Part shown: positions 17,072 to 25,738 of the stretch, in pieces | How the letters are laid out: each line of letters begins with the position of its first letter | Position numbering within the stretch: the stretch's first letter is position 1 | Origin: Halocatena pleomorpha | Lineage (GTDB): Archaea > Halobacteriota > Halobacteria > Halobacteriales > Haloarculaceae | Length of the DNA stretch: 59,394 bases | Assembly: GCF_003862495.1 (NCBI RefSeq) | Contig: NZ_RRCH01000009.1 | Coordinates: forward strand, 1 to 59,394 | Direction of reading: 5' to 3' | The notes under the pieces: model-generated | What the model was told of the DNA's origin: nothing | Database searches by the model: none | The model's input: the letters and a program-made list of their open reading frames with translations, nothing else | Made by a program: the position numbers and the translations under genes

Positions 17072-18181
17072 ATGAACATCGCGGTGATCGGGGGCGGCGC
17101 TGTCGGCGTCACTGTCGCGTTCGAACTCACGAAGCAAAACGTCGACGTGACCGTCTACGAACGCGGATCGATCGGTGATGGAAGCGCGAGCAGCGGCCGC
17201 GCGGCTGGGGTCTGTTATGACGCGTACGCAGGGCCGATCGACGCCACAGTCGGTAAGCAGGCGCTCACCCGATTTCGGGAGTGGTCCCGAGCGGGTCGGA
17301 TCGAATTCACGTCGCGTCCGTACGTCTGGCTCGCCCGTGCGGGCGATGCACAGCGAGCTGCTGCTATCCGCGAGCAGGTGCCCCGAATGCAAGAACACGG
17401 CCGGAACGTCTCGGTCGTCTCGGTCGATGAGCTTGCGGATCGCTATCCCGCGCTCAGAGTCGATGACATCGCTGTCGCGGCGATCGCTGAAAACGCTGGC
17501 TACACGGATCCAGCGGCGTACACTCGATCAATCGCTGCCGCAGCGGATCAAGCGGGTGCAACGATCTACACCGAAACGCCAGCCACACTCCGATCGGAAA
17601 CGGTGATCGAAACGTCGACCGGCCGTGAGTCGTTCGACGCGGTGCTCGTCGCCGCTGGAGCGCACACGAAGCGCGTACTTGCCGACGCAGACGTTCAAAT
17701 CCCGCTCAAACCCTACCGTGTCCAGGCGCTCACCACCGCATCGACTGCGATTGACGTGCCGATGCTGTTCGACGCTACAGGCGGGTACTACCTCCGGCCA
17801 CACGAGGGAGGTTTGCTCGTCGGAGATGGCACCGAACCGATTGAGCGCGATCCTGACGACTGGAGTCGCTCGGCTGATGGGTGGTTCATCGAGGCGGTCG
17901 ATTCGTACACGGAAACCGCGATCGGACGGACACTCGATACAAGCAACGCGTGGGCCGGGCTGTGCACCGCCACGCCCGACGGCGATCCGCTGTTGGGCGA
18001 GCGACGACCGGGGCTGTTCGTCGCTGCTGGCTGGCAGGGCCACGGGTTCATGCGCTCGCCCGCGATCGGGGAGCGTATCGCTGCGCAATTGGTGGGTGGC
18101 GACGGGATCGACGCGTTCGATCCGACACGGTTCGAGGGCACGGAGTCGTTCGAAATCGTCGAAGGGATGGATATCGAGTGA
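17072..18181 (+). CDS. FAD-dependent amino-acid/sarcosine-oxidase-like oxidoreductase (DAO family)
   Basis: 369 residues. The N-terminus MNIAVIGGGAVGVTVAFELTKQNVDVTVYE is the ADP-binding fold with the acidic residue that holds the FAD ribose. Later segments fit the DAO family: DAVLVAAGAHTKRVL, GGYYLRPHEGGLLVGDG, and near the C-terminus GLFVAAGWQGHGFMRSPAIGE. The substrate could be glycine, sarcosine or another amine and cannot be settled here. Stands alone, with about 140 bases upstream after nob1; converges with the aldo/keto reductase across a 263-base gap that holds no gene. Confidence 0.85.
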   Translation: MNIAVIGGGAVGVTVAFELTKQNVDVTVYERGSIGDGSASSGRAAGVCYDAYAGPIDATVGKQALTRFREWSRAGRIEFTSRPYVWLARAGDAQRAAAIREQVPRMQEHGRNVSVVSVDELADRYPALRVDDIAVAAIAENAGYTDPAAYTRSIAAAADQAGATIYTETPATLRSETVIETSTGRESFDAVLVAAGAHTKRVLADADVQIPLKPYRVQALTTASTAIDVPMLFDATGGYYLRPHEGGLLVGDGTEPIERDPDDWSRSADGWFIEAVDSYTETAIGRTLDTSNAWAGLCTATPDGDPLLGERRPGLFVAAGWQGHGFMRSPAIGERIAAQLVGGDGIDAFDPTRFEGTESFEIVEGMDIE

Positions 18182-18444
18182 TCGCTATGAGAAGCCGTCG
18201 GTTTCGGAGTAGTGGCGGTTAACGACGAGCGGCACGAACTCGAATCGGGAACCCTCCACATTCGGAAGTCACCCGATTTGTTCGACGGACGCCTGAAACG
18301 CCGACGTGCGGGCGATCGCGTTGAGATCCTGTGCTGTTCTTTCGACGTTGCGTCCAAGATTGTCAGCGATATCGAACCACCACTCGTCTTGGACTGTGTA
18401 ATGTGTTCCCCGTAGGATCGATCAGATTCCGGTGTCGTCGCCAC

Positions 18445-19428
18445 TCACACCAGTGACGGCGTTGCTTTCGCCTTCGCCAGTCGATCGAACTGATCTTGTG
18501 ACAGCGACAGCTCAGCAGCACTGAGATTTTCGGTGAGCTGATCGGTCGTTCGCGCGCCAACAATGGGGGCACAGACCTGCGGGTGATCACACAGCCACGC
18601 GAGCGAGACCTGTGCTGGCGTGGCGTTGAGTTCGTCGGCTACCTCGGTGACGACATCAAGCGCCTCGAAGTTCTCGTCAGTGAGATACCGATCAGCGAAC
18701 TGGTCGGACTGTGCGCCGCGTGTCTGTTCGGGGACGCGGTCACCACGCCGGTATTTGCCGGTGAGAAAGCCACCGGCCAGCGGACTCCACGGACAGCATT
18801 CGATCCCGTAGCGCTCACACATGTCGAGATACGACGGTTCGACCTCACGGTTGATGAGATTATAACGAGGCTGGGCGATCGTGAATGGCTCGTAACCACG
18901 TTTGTCCGCGATCTCGTTGGCTTCGACCACCCGCCACGCCTGCGGTTCGAACGTGGACGTACCGAGATAATTCACTTTTCCGTCCCGGACGAACCCGTTC
19001 AGCGTGCGCATGAACTCCTCAGGCGGTGTCTGCTCATCGAATCGGTGGGTGTACAGAACATCGAGGTAGTCGGTGCCGAGTCGGTCGAGAATCCGATCGA
19101 TCTGCCGACGGAGGTGTTTTCGGCTGAGACCTTGCCCATTGGGATCGTTCTCACGGGTCGGCCAGTACACCTTCGAGGCGATGACGAACTGCTCTCGATC
19201 GCGCGCTTCGAGCCAGTCACCGATCCACTGCTCGCTTTTTCCATCGCCGTACATGTCGGCGGTGTCAATGAAGTTCCCACCGTGCTCCGCGTACAGATCG
19301 AGCAACTCGTGGGCACGCTCGCGGTCGACTTCAACCGTGCCGGCGTCAGTTTCGCGTCCGAACCGCCACGTCCCAAACGAAAGCGCGCTCACCGTCGTTC
19401 CTGTCTGGCCGAGTGAAACCGTTTCCAT
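18445..19428 (-). CDS. Aldo/keto reductase
   Basis: 327 residues, the typical AKR length. Catalytic tetrad regions are visible: Asp and Tyr in DTADMYGDG, Lys in VIASKVYWP, His in LDVLYTHRFD. The NADP-binding end PIVGARTTDQLTENL is also typical. The sequence resembles the oxidoreductase group called voltage-gated-potassium-beta-like or YajO-like. The substrate is unknown. Separated by 63 nt from the ACT regulator that precedes it on the same strand. Confidence 0.93.
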   Translation of the reverse strand: METVSLGQTGTTVSALSFGTWRFGRETDAGTVEVDRERAHELLDLYAEHGGNFIDTADMYGDGKSEQWIGDWLEARDREQFVIASKVYWPTRENDPNGQGLSRKHLRRQIDRILDRLGTDYLDVLYTHRFDEQTPPEEFMRTLNGFVRDGKVNYLGTSTFEPQAWRVVEANEIADKRGYEPFTIAQPRYNLINREVEPSYLDMCERYGIECCPWSPLAGGFLTGKYRRGDRVPEQTRGAQSDQFADRYLTDENFEALDVVTEVADELNATPAQVSLAWLCDHPQVCAPIVGARTTDQLTENLSAAELSLSQDQFDRLAKAKATPSLV

Positions 19429-19491
19429 GAAAACACCCAGCGGTGCGATCGACTTAATCCGAACGGGAGCGTGATCGCCCGTCGGAGTCCG

Positions 19492-19995
19492 TCATTCGAT
19501 CTCGATACGGCGAACGAACGGGAGCGCCCGGACATCGTTGATGAGATCGCCGGGCAGTTCCACGTCGGTGATGATCGTGAGTGATGGTGTGTCCGCGAAC
19601 TCCGGATCGGTGGTGAAAAGCTGTCGAATCGTGATATCCCGCGCGGCAATCTGGTCGGTTACGTCGATGATGATTCCCGATTCGCTGGCGTCGTCAACGT
19701 ACACAGTCAAAACGGTCAGATCAAGCACTGGGGCCAGATCCTTCAGCGACGCGACGGCGGAGATGTTCTGAAAGATCCGTCGCAGCTCCTCGTCTTCGAG
19801 GAGTTCATCGGTCGTGGCGTCGACGACGCGACGATCCACGTCGATCTCTCGGGCGATCCCCGTGTTCGGAATCTCGATCCCGCCTGAGACAACACGGCCA
19901 TCGTCGTTCACCGAAAATCCTCGTTCGAGCAGCAGCCGAACGACCGCCTGCTGACTCGGACTGTTCTCGAACTTCTGCATGATCTCATCGAACAT
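19492..19995 (-). CDS. ACT-domain regulator of amino-acid metabolism with N-terminal HTH-like region
   Basis: 167 residues from the ATG at 19995, which lies 1 nt after the hisB stop; longer in-frame starts run into hisB. Residues 1-90 form a helical DNA-binding-like part (SPSQQAVVRLLLERGFSVNDDGRV...LLEDEELRRIFQNIS). Residues 90-167 are an ACT-like domain (DLTVLTVYVDDASESGIIIDVTDQIAARDITI). This matches the archaeal family annotated as an ACT-containing regulator of amino-acid metabolism. Translational coupling with hisB suggests a link to histidine synthesis, by inference. Confidence 0.8.
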   Translation of the reverse strand: MFDEIMQKFENSPSQQAVVRLLLERGFSVNDDGRVVSGGIEIPNTGIAREIDVDRRVVDATTDELLEDEELRRIFQNISAVASLKDLAPVLDLTVLTVYVDDASESGIIIDVTDQIAARDITIRQLFTTDPEFADTPSLTIITDVELPGDLINDVRALPFVRRIEIE

Positions 19996-19996
19996 A

Positions 19997-20584
19997 TTAC
20001 AGTTCCCCTTTCGTGCTCGGCGTGTCCGATCGGCGCTCGTCAATCCGGGTAGCGTCATCGAGCGCCCGGCCAAGGCATTTGAACAACGCCTCGATCTCGT
20101 GATGGGCGTTCTCACCTTCGACACTCGTGTGCAGTGTCAACCCGCCGTTCATTGCGAGCGAGCGGGCGAAATGAGCTGCCATCTGGCTCGTCATCTCCCC
20201 CACCTGCTGCTGGGAAAACGTTCCCTCGAACTGAAACCACGGGCGACCGCTCACGTCAAGCACGATGCTCCCGACGGCTTCGTCCAATGGGACGCGCCGA
20301 TCTGCGAAGCGGACGATCCCGCGTTTGTCACCGAGCGCCTCTTCGAACGCGTCTCCGAGCGTGATAGCGACATCCTCTATCGTATGATGGTCGTCGATCG
20401 CAAGGTCGCCATCACAGCGGACCGTGAGATCGAACAGTCCGTGTTTGGCAAACGATTCGAGCATGTGATCGAAAAACCCGATGCCGGTGTCAATGGTTGC
20501 CTCGCCATCGCCGTCGATAGCAAGTGTGAGTTCGATCGCGGTTTCCGCTGTTTCCCGAGTGACGGCCGCACTCCGATCGCCCAT
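19997..20584 (-). CDS. hisB: Imidazoleglycerol-phosphate dehydratase
   Basis: 195 residues. Sixth step of histidine synthesis. Both metal-binding His clusters are visible: [14 protein letters not shown] with DDHHTIEDV, and [18 protein letters not shown]. The start at 20584 ([12 protein letters not shown]) matches where the family begins; ATG 20590 and GTG 20593 are also in frame. No other his gene is in the window. The stop is followed after 1 nt by the ACT-regulator ATG. Confidence 0.96.
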   Translation of the reverse strand: MGDRSAAVTRETAETAIELTLAIDGDGEATIDTGIGFFDHMLESFAKHGLFDLTVRCDGDLAIDDHHTIEDVAITLGDAFEEALGDKRGIVRFADRRVPLDEAVGSIVLDVSGRPWFQFEGTFSQQQVGEMTSQMAAHFARSLAMNGGLTLHTSVEGENAHHEIEALFKCLGRALDDATRIDERRSDTPSTKGEL

Positions 20585-21026
20585 GCCCATCACTTCCCGT
20601 GCACGTACAAGCCGGTTGCGCTGTCAATGTGCACGCAAGCACGAGAAGGGTACCGGAGCTAGTCCGTGATTGACGGTGTGGCTTCTCGTGGGGGTCTCGC
20701 CAGCAACCGGATACTGGACGGTCACAAGACGAACATTCGCGTTCTCACCCACGAGACCGACCGTGTCTAATCCGTTGCACGAGGGAACGATACGCGGACA
20801 CTTCTGATAACTGACTTCCATAATGAAGTGCAGCTAACAGCACTCGCAATTTATTTCACTACTCAAACATAATTTGTATTGTATTACAATAGATATATTC
20901 CATATCATAATTAATGAAACAACAGTGTTAAGATACTACCTCTACTGTCCGGGCGTGTAGAACGTTCACGATGGATATGCTATCCATCGAGATCGTCGGT
21001 GGAGAAAACATCCCGAACTACAACAC
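20585..21026. other. Intergenic region between divergent hisB and a lipoprotein gene
   Basis: 442 bases. The left half is GC-rich and carries a 65-codon minus-strand frame (20624-20821) with no family resemblance; I do not call it. The right half (about 20825-20945) is very AT-rich and probably contains the promoter of the lipoprotein at 21027. Confidence 0.45.
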
Positions 21027-21707
21027 ATGACAGACAAAATCCTAACGCGACGGAAGCTCCTCGGTACAACCTCCGTCGCTCTTTTCGGAGGGATTTCCGG
21101 CTGTGGCAGTATTCTGGAAAATATGAACGCCACGGCACCAGAATCGGAATCGAACTCGAATCCCTCGGCGGACATAGGACCACAGGCCACACCGGAGCCG
21201 CCCGCCGTATCGGAACCGACAACGACGGAAGCGACAGTCGCATCGCAGTCGGCAGACACCTCGGAATCGACTTCAAGCGGAGACGCTGCCGAACGGACAC
21301 CAGGGGGATCGTGGACGCCTCCAGAGACGCCCCACAAGCCAACGGAGGACAAACGCGACGGTCGTATCAACGATGTCGACATCATCAACAAAAAGGCGTC
21401 CGGCGGAGGATACAGCAATTTCGACCTGCAGGTCGGTGCCAACACGTGGATGAAGGACGTGGATCCCGAGCCGGAAGTGGACGGCGACCCGTATTTTGCC
21501 GTCGAAATCAACGGGACGCTCGTCGCCCGGACCGACCTCGTGCCGTTCAGAAAGCAAGGTTCGTTCAAAGTGCCGGTCGATCAGGGCGCGCTCCAACAGT
21601 TCGCACCTGGGACGCTCAAAATCCGCATCCTGTTGCTCGATATCGACAAACAGACCGACGATCTGTACGGCGAGTGGACCGATACGATCAAATATCAGCC
21701 GGCGTAA
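21027..21707 (+). CDS. Tat lipoprotein of unknown function
   Basis: 226 residues. TRRKLLGTTSVALFGGISGCG is a twin-arginine signal with lipobox. A Ser/Thr/Pro/Glu-rich spacer runs to about residue 100. The C-terminal 115 residues form a compact beta-rich domain (GRINDVDIINKKASGGGY, FAVEINGTLVARTDLVPFRKQGSF, LKIRILLLDIDKQTDDLYG) that reads like a C2- or immunoglobulin-type sandwich. I do not know the family. It is single, with an AT-rich promoter region upstream and tRNA-Pro downstream on the other strand. Confidence 0.75.
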   Translation: MTDKILTRRKLLGTTSVALFGGISGCGSILENMNATAPESESNSNPSADIGPQATPEPPAVSEPTTTEATVASQSADTSESTSSGDAAERTPGGSWTPPETPHKPTEDKRDGRINDVDIINKKASGGGYSNFDLQVGANTWMKDVDPEPEVDGDPYFAVEINGTLVARTDLVPFRKQGSFKVPVDQGALQQFAPGTLKIRILLLDIDKQTDDLYGEWTDTIKYQPA

Positions 21708-21820
21708 AGTGGCGTTCGTTCCGTATTGTTTCTGTCTCGACAGGCTTGTCTATCTGTATCGAATGAAATAGAGAGCGACGCGCTCAGAGAGATCTGAGAA
21801 CGTGGCGGTGCGGGCAGAAA

Positions 21821-21893
21821 TGGGCCGGCGCAGATTCGAACTGCGGTTACGGCCACCCGAAGGCCGAAGGATACCAAGCTACCCCACCGGCCC
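21821..21893 (-). tRNA. tRNA-Pro (anticodon CGG)
   Basis: 73 nt on the minus strand. Acceptor GGGCCGG pairs with CCGGCCC, discriminator A. Anticodon arm CGGCC, loop TTCGGGT, GGCCG gives CGG. T arm GCAG, TTCGAAT, CTGC. No intron and no encoded CCA. Confidence 0.96.
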
Positions 21894-21949
21894 GCATTCC
21901 ATACTGGGAGTACTGTACTGTTAACGCTTCCGGGTTCGATCGACAGCAG

Positions 21950-22546
21950 TCAAAACTCCGTGTAGCCGTTCGTGTCGAGACAGTGGTGAGCGACGGTGAT
22001 CGCTTGGTCGGCATGTAATCGACGAGGGCCGAGGCGCACGCGCTGGGTTGCCGTCTCCGAGAGGAGTGTCGCCTCAGTTTCAGTGAAATCACGGTGGTCT
22101 GAGAGAACGAACACCGGATCAGTTGGGAGATCGGACGCCCCGATCGGCTGTCCGTCCTCGTGGAGTTCGATCACGGTTCCCTCCTCAGCGGCGTTCGTGA
22201 GTGTGGTCTCGACGCCGACCCGAGAGAGATACACGCCGGGAGAGGGGTTCGCTTCCATGTGGCCGATCGCACGGTCGCGGTGTTCGAGTGTGGACTTGAT
22301 GCGTGCGGCAGTGCTCCGTTCGTCGGGATGAAGTCCGCGGAGTTCGCTTCCCTCAAACCGGATCGTGTACGAATCGGAGAGCACCACTCGACACCGAACG
22401 TCCGAACGAATCGAATGAGAGAGGAGAAACGCCCCCGTGACACACCGACAAAGTACGTCCAATCGCCCCGCGCCACCCGCCGTGTCATCGAGCGAGAAAT
22501 CGGGTGTCGTCGGCACCTCGTGACCGATGATGATGAACTGCCGCAT
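21950..22546 (-). CDS. trmY: tRNA (pseudouridine-54-N1)-methyltransferase
   Basis: 198 residues of the SPOUT superfamily. Makes N1-methylpseudouridine at tRNA position 54, the archaeal counterpart of ribothymidine. Starts MRQFIIIGHEVPTTPDFSLDD as in the family. The trefoil-knot part is VFVLSDHRDFTETEATLL, and the tail RVRLGPRRLHADQAITVAHHCLD keeps the LGP knot and ends the fold. The ATG at 22546 is the canonical start; the longer frame to 22600 is not. Lies just upstream of a tRNA gene on the same strand. Confidence 0.93.
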   Translation of the reverse strand: MRQFIIIGHEVPTTPDFSLDDTAGGAGRLDVLCRCVTGAFLLSHSIRSDVRCRVVLSDSYTIRFEGSELRGLHPDERSTAARIKSTLEHRDRAIGHMEANPSPGVYLSRVGVETTLTNAAEEGTVIELHEDGQPIGASDLPTDPVFVLSDHRDFTETEATLLSETATQRVRLGPRRLHADQAITVAHHCLDTNGYTEF

Positions 22547-22596
22547 ACGGTCTCTGACGCCGCAATCGATATACGTCCGTCGGCTCCTGTAGGCTG

Positions 22597-23649
22597 TCAC
22601 TTCACTGCCCGGATCGCAGAGCGATACACGGAAAGGGGCTGTGTCCCGATGATGGTTTTCGACTGGTCGGATGCTGGATTGTAAACGTAAAACGCGGGCG
22701 TGCCGGTAATCGACGCCTGATCGGCCGCGTCGACCGCCGCGTCGATATCCGAAGCGAACGCGTCGCTGTGGGTATCGTGAACGGTCTCGACTGCGTTAGC
22801 GTCGATACCGACCTCCGTGGCTATTTCGAGCAGATTCTTGGTGTTGGCCCACCCGCTCCCAGCTTTTCGTTGGCGTTCGAACACGGTTTGATGCCACTGC
22901 CAGAACTGGGCGGGATCGGTGTCCGCAACCGTCTTCCATACCGCTTTCGAGAGCATCGCTGCTGGCCACGAATTCTGTCCGATATTCGGTAGTTCGAGAA
23001 ACACAAACCGTGTGCGGCCGCGCTGTACCTCCGTGCGAATGAGCTTGGGATGAATCGATGTTGCAAACTGACTACAGAACTCACAGAGATAATCACTCCA
23101 GTAGAGGATCTCAACCGGTGCGTGATCAGTTCCCATCACCGGATAGCGACTCCGATCTACCCCGAATTTCGCTGTGCCTGATCCCACCGAGAGATACGGA
23201 TGCTCTCGATGGGACGGCGTCGATGTAGTCGTGGGTTGAGTCGTCGTTCGCTGAGAGGGTGTGGTCGTGGGTTGAGTCGTCGTTCGCTGAGAGGGTGTGG
23301 TCGTGGGTCGAGTTGTCGTTCGCTTGGAGGGTGGAGTTGTTGGCGTGAGTGATTTGGTCTCCGTCGAAGCGGGACTCGGTGTGGTTGTCGGTCGAGTCGT
23401 CTTCCGTGGGGTCGGAGTGGACGAAGTCGTTTCCACCACCGCCGTCGGCGGCTCCGGTGTCGATCGCCGTGGCGTGGCGTTGATTAGCGGTGGATGGTCT
23501 GGATCGTTTCTCGTAGGCGGACTCCCTGTCTCTGTTGATTGTGGTGGATCTCCATTCTCATCGGACTGGCCAAGACAACCGGCCGTCACACCCATGAGTG
23601 TGATCGTGGTGTTTCGAAGGAGTGCCCGCCGTGTCGTGTCTGATCTCAT
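22597..23649 (-). CDS. Tat lipoprotein with DsbA/thioredoxin-like domain on a Thr/Pro-rich stalk
   Basis: 350 residues. TRRALLRNTTITLMGVTAGC is a Tat signal plus lipobox. Residues 22-145 are a Thr/Pro/Ser stalk with a repeated 12-residue unit, likely O-glycosylated. Residues 150-350 are a DsbA-like thioredoxin fold: PVEILYWSDYLCEFCSQFA carries the CxxC active site, then RFVFLELPNIGQ, and the cis-Pro loop ASITGTPAFYVYNP. It should act in disulfide chemistry outside the membrane. The ending QPLSVYRSAIRAVK is family-like. Separate from the sugar operon upstream. Confidence 0.88.
   Translation of the reverse strand: MRSDTTRRALLRNTTITLMGVTAGCLGQSDENGDPPQSTETGSPPTRNDPDHPPLINATPRRSTPEPPTAVVETTSSTPTPRKTTRPTTTPSPASTETKSLTPTTPPSKRTTTRPTTTPSQRTTTQPTTTPSQRTTTQPTTTSTPSHREHPYLSVGSGTAKFGVDRSRYPVMGTDHAPVEILYWSDYLCEFCSQFATSIHPKLIRTEVQRGRTRFVFLELPNIGQNSWPAAMLSKAVWKTVADTDPAQFWQWHQTVFERQRKAGSGWANTKNLLEIATEVGIDANAVETVHDTHSDAFASDIDAAVDAADQASITGTPAFYVYNPASDQSKTIIGTQPLSVYRSAIRAVK
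23231..23302 (-). repeat. 36-bp tandem repeat encoding the lipoprotein stalk
   Basis: Two exact 36-bp units (23231-23266 and 23267-23302) followed by a diverged third, encoding RTTTQPTTTPSQ repeats. The unit length is a multiple of three, so copy number can change without breaking the gene. Confidence 0.85.
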
Positions 23650-23817
23650 AATTTAGCTATATGTCAATAACAGTACTGTGCCCGACTCGCTTGACAGTGC
23701 GCTACGATGCTTATCACATGAGGAGATGTGGTAATATACGTTGCGAGTTCATCCCATATATTACAAAACGGGCAGAATAACATTCAAACAGTAATCCACT
23801 GCTGGTGTTCAACGGCG

Positions 23818-24786
23818 TTACGTTCGGAATGCGGTGCGGATGGCGTCCTCAACAGTTCGTTCAGCCTGCCATCCCAACTGTTCACGCACGTCCGTGGTGT
23901 CAACAGTAAACGTCTCGGTGAGTGTCTCCCCGCTTCGGGGATTTTCAATCAGTTCGATGTCAGGATCGAGACCGCGTTCCTCGCGAGCGATCTGTTGGAC
24001 CGACTCAGCGATCTCCCTCACGCTCGGTGTTTCCTCGCTGCCGATCGCGTACCGTTTGACACCCGTTTCGCCGTCGTTCAGTCGGGTGAAGAGCTGTTCA
24101 GCACACAGGACGTACAACTGCGCGATATCGAGAACGTGAACGTAATTTCGGACCTGTGTCCCGGGTTCGTACACCGTGAGCGGTTCGCCCGCCAGAGCAC
24201 GATTGACGAAGAAATTGAGCACGACCGGTTTCGAAACGGTGGTGCCGTCGATCTCGTGTGCGCCATACACGTTCGAGATCATCAACAGGTGTGCCGGGAA
24301 CGACCCATCAGCGAACGTCTCGATGGCTCGTTCACCGAGGATCTTCGAGCGGCCATACCAGTTCAGGGGGGTCCGGGGCGCGTCGGTGGTGATCGGAAAC
24401 GTCGTTGGATCGCCAATCACGGCCATGCTGAAGGGGAACGCGAGTGCCGCTCCCGTTGTGTGACACCACCAAGCAACGTTGTTCGTCCCCTGAACGTTCA
24501 CCTCGTAAGCGACATCGGGGGACGCATCACAGTCCTCGACGCCGCTGAGGGCTGCGAGATGGAGTACCACGTCGGCACCGTCCAACGCGTCTGCAAGCTC
24601 CGACCGATGACGAATATCGACGTGCTGAACGTCGACATCTCCAATCTGTCGGATTGTTCCGCTGTGAAAGTTATCGAGAGCGGTGATCTGCCAGTCGGGG
24701 TGTACTTCCTGTAGTCGTCTGACGACACAACTGCCGGTGTAGCCTGCCGCGCCTGTGATAGCGACGTGCGGGGTTGTTGTTTTCAT
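23818..24786 (-). CDS. NAD-dependent sugar epimerase/dehydratase (extended SDR)
   Basis: 322 residues. N-terminal NAD motif TGAAGYTGSCVVRRL, then DVVLHLAALSGVED, and the catalytic YGRSK (YxxxK). The SDR Ser/Thr region reads PFSMAVIGD. The C-terminal substrate region has VRNYVHVLDIAQLYVLCAE. It is the last gene of a three-epimerase operon, starting 1 nt... after the upstream gene's stop codon region. A GalE- or dTDP-glucose-dehydratase-like role is possible; the nucleotide sugar is not determined. Confidence 0.88.
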   Translation of the reverse strand: MKTTTPHVAITGAAGYTGSCVVRRLQEVHPDWQITALDNFHSGTIRQIGDVDVQHVDIRHRSELADALDGADVVLHLAALSGVEDCDASPDVAYEVNVQGTNNVAWWCHTTGAALAFPFSMAVIGDPTTFPITTDAPRTPLNWYGRSKILGERAIETFADGSFPAHLLMISNVYGAHEIDGTTVSKPVVLNFFVNRALAGEPLTVYEPGTQVRNYVHVLDIAQLYVLCAEQLFTRLNDGETGVKRYAIGSEETPSVREIAESVQQIAREERGLDPDIELIENPRSGETLTETFTVDTTDVREQLGWQAERTVEDAIRTAFRT

Positions 24787-24787
24787 G

Positions 24788-25738
24788 TTACTGTAACAAT
24801 GGTTGCGCTTGGATGTCTGTGAATTTCCGAATAAGATCCTGAATGCCTTCCCGAAGCGTCCAATCAGTGGTAAAGTCCGTTTCGGCTAACCGGTCGAAAC
24901 TGACGTGATAAGAAGGACCGGGGTGTTCGTCCGCACGATAGGCCACGTCTACAGCCCCGGCTTCCTCGTCAATGAGCGCTGCCACGTCCCGGATGCGGTA
25001 GTTTTCGGTGTCATTTCCGACGTTGTAGACGGTGTGAGTCCACTCATCAGGATGGATCGCCGCATGGGCGTACGCACGAGCGGCGTCACAAACATGGATG
25101 AACGGCCGCCAGTTCGAGCCGTCGCCGTAAACTGTCAGTGCTCGATCCGTTAGCGCCTGAAAGACGAACCGGTTGACGACGAGATTGAACCGAACTCCCG
25201 GCGCAGCACCGTAGTTCGTCGCCATTCGAAGCGCCGTTCGATCGAATCCGAACCGGTTTCCGAGAGTCGAAAGCAACTGTTCGGCAGCGAGCTTTGACTC
25301 CGCGTAGGGATTGATCGGCTCGGGATCGGTCGTTTCATCCAGTTCCATGCCAGTCGCTCGACCGTAGACGTTACACGAGGAAGCGAGCACAACGTTGTCG
25401 ACGCCGAGTTTCCCCGCAGTCTCAAGGACAGTCTCGGTTCCGTCGCGGTTGATCGATAGCGTCTCCTCGCGCCGGTCGTGTGTACTCTCCGCGCCGGTGA
25501 TCGCCGCGAGATGGATCACGACATCACAGCCATCCATCGCGTGCTCGACGGTTTCGGCGTCGCGGACATCACCACGAACGAAGTCGACCGATCCGGTGAG
25601 TGACGACAGCAGCGTTCGCGGCGAGCCTGTCGATAGATCGTCTAACACGACGACGCGGTCGGTCCGGTCGTTTCGGTCCAGTAACCCGACCAGCGCGCTA
25701 CCGATATATCCACAGCCACCCGTGACGAGGACGTTCAT
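24788..25738 (-). CDS. NAD-dependent sugar epimerase (extended SDR)
   Basis: 316 residues. TGGCGYIGSALVGLLDR is the NAD motif; VVIHLAAITGAEST, SSCNVYGRATGM (Ser region) and YAESK (YxxxK) follow; WRPFIHVCDAARAYAHA is the substrate-side motif of GalE/RmlB-like enzymes. It overlaps the upstream SQD1-like gene by 4 nt (ATGA) and is followed after 1 nt by the third epimerase, so the three are translated as a block. The exact sugar is unknown. Confidence 0.88.
   Translation of the reverse strand: MNVLVTGGCGYIGSALVGLLDRNDRTDRVVVLDDLSTGSPRTLLSSLTGSVDFVRGDVRDAETVEHAMDGCDVVIHLAAITGAESTHDRREETLSINRDGTETVLETAGKLGVDNVVLASSCNVYGRATGMELDETTDPEPINPYAESKLAAEQLLSTLGNRFGFDRTALRMATNYGAAPGVRFNLVVNRFVFQALTDRALTVYGDGSNWRPFIHVCDAARAYAHAAIHPDEWTHTVYNVGNDTENYRIRDVAALIDEEAGAVDVAYRADEHPGPSYHVSFDRLAETDFTTDWTLREGIQDLIRKFTDIQAQPLLQ

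Noticed and set aside
18212-18415. 67-codon frame in the gap between the DAO oxidoreductase and the aldo/keto reductase
   Set aside because: GTG start without ribosome site, a convergent intergenic gap, and nothing family-like.
20624-20821. 65-codon minus-strand frame upstream of hisB
   Set aside because: No recognisable features; Cys/Pro/Arg-rich in a way unlike the real small genes here. It cannot be excluded without a database search.
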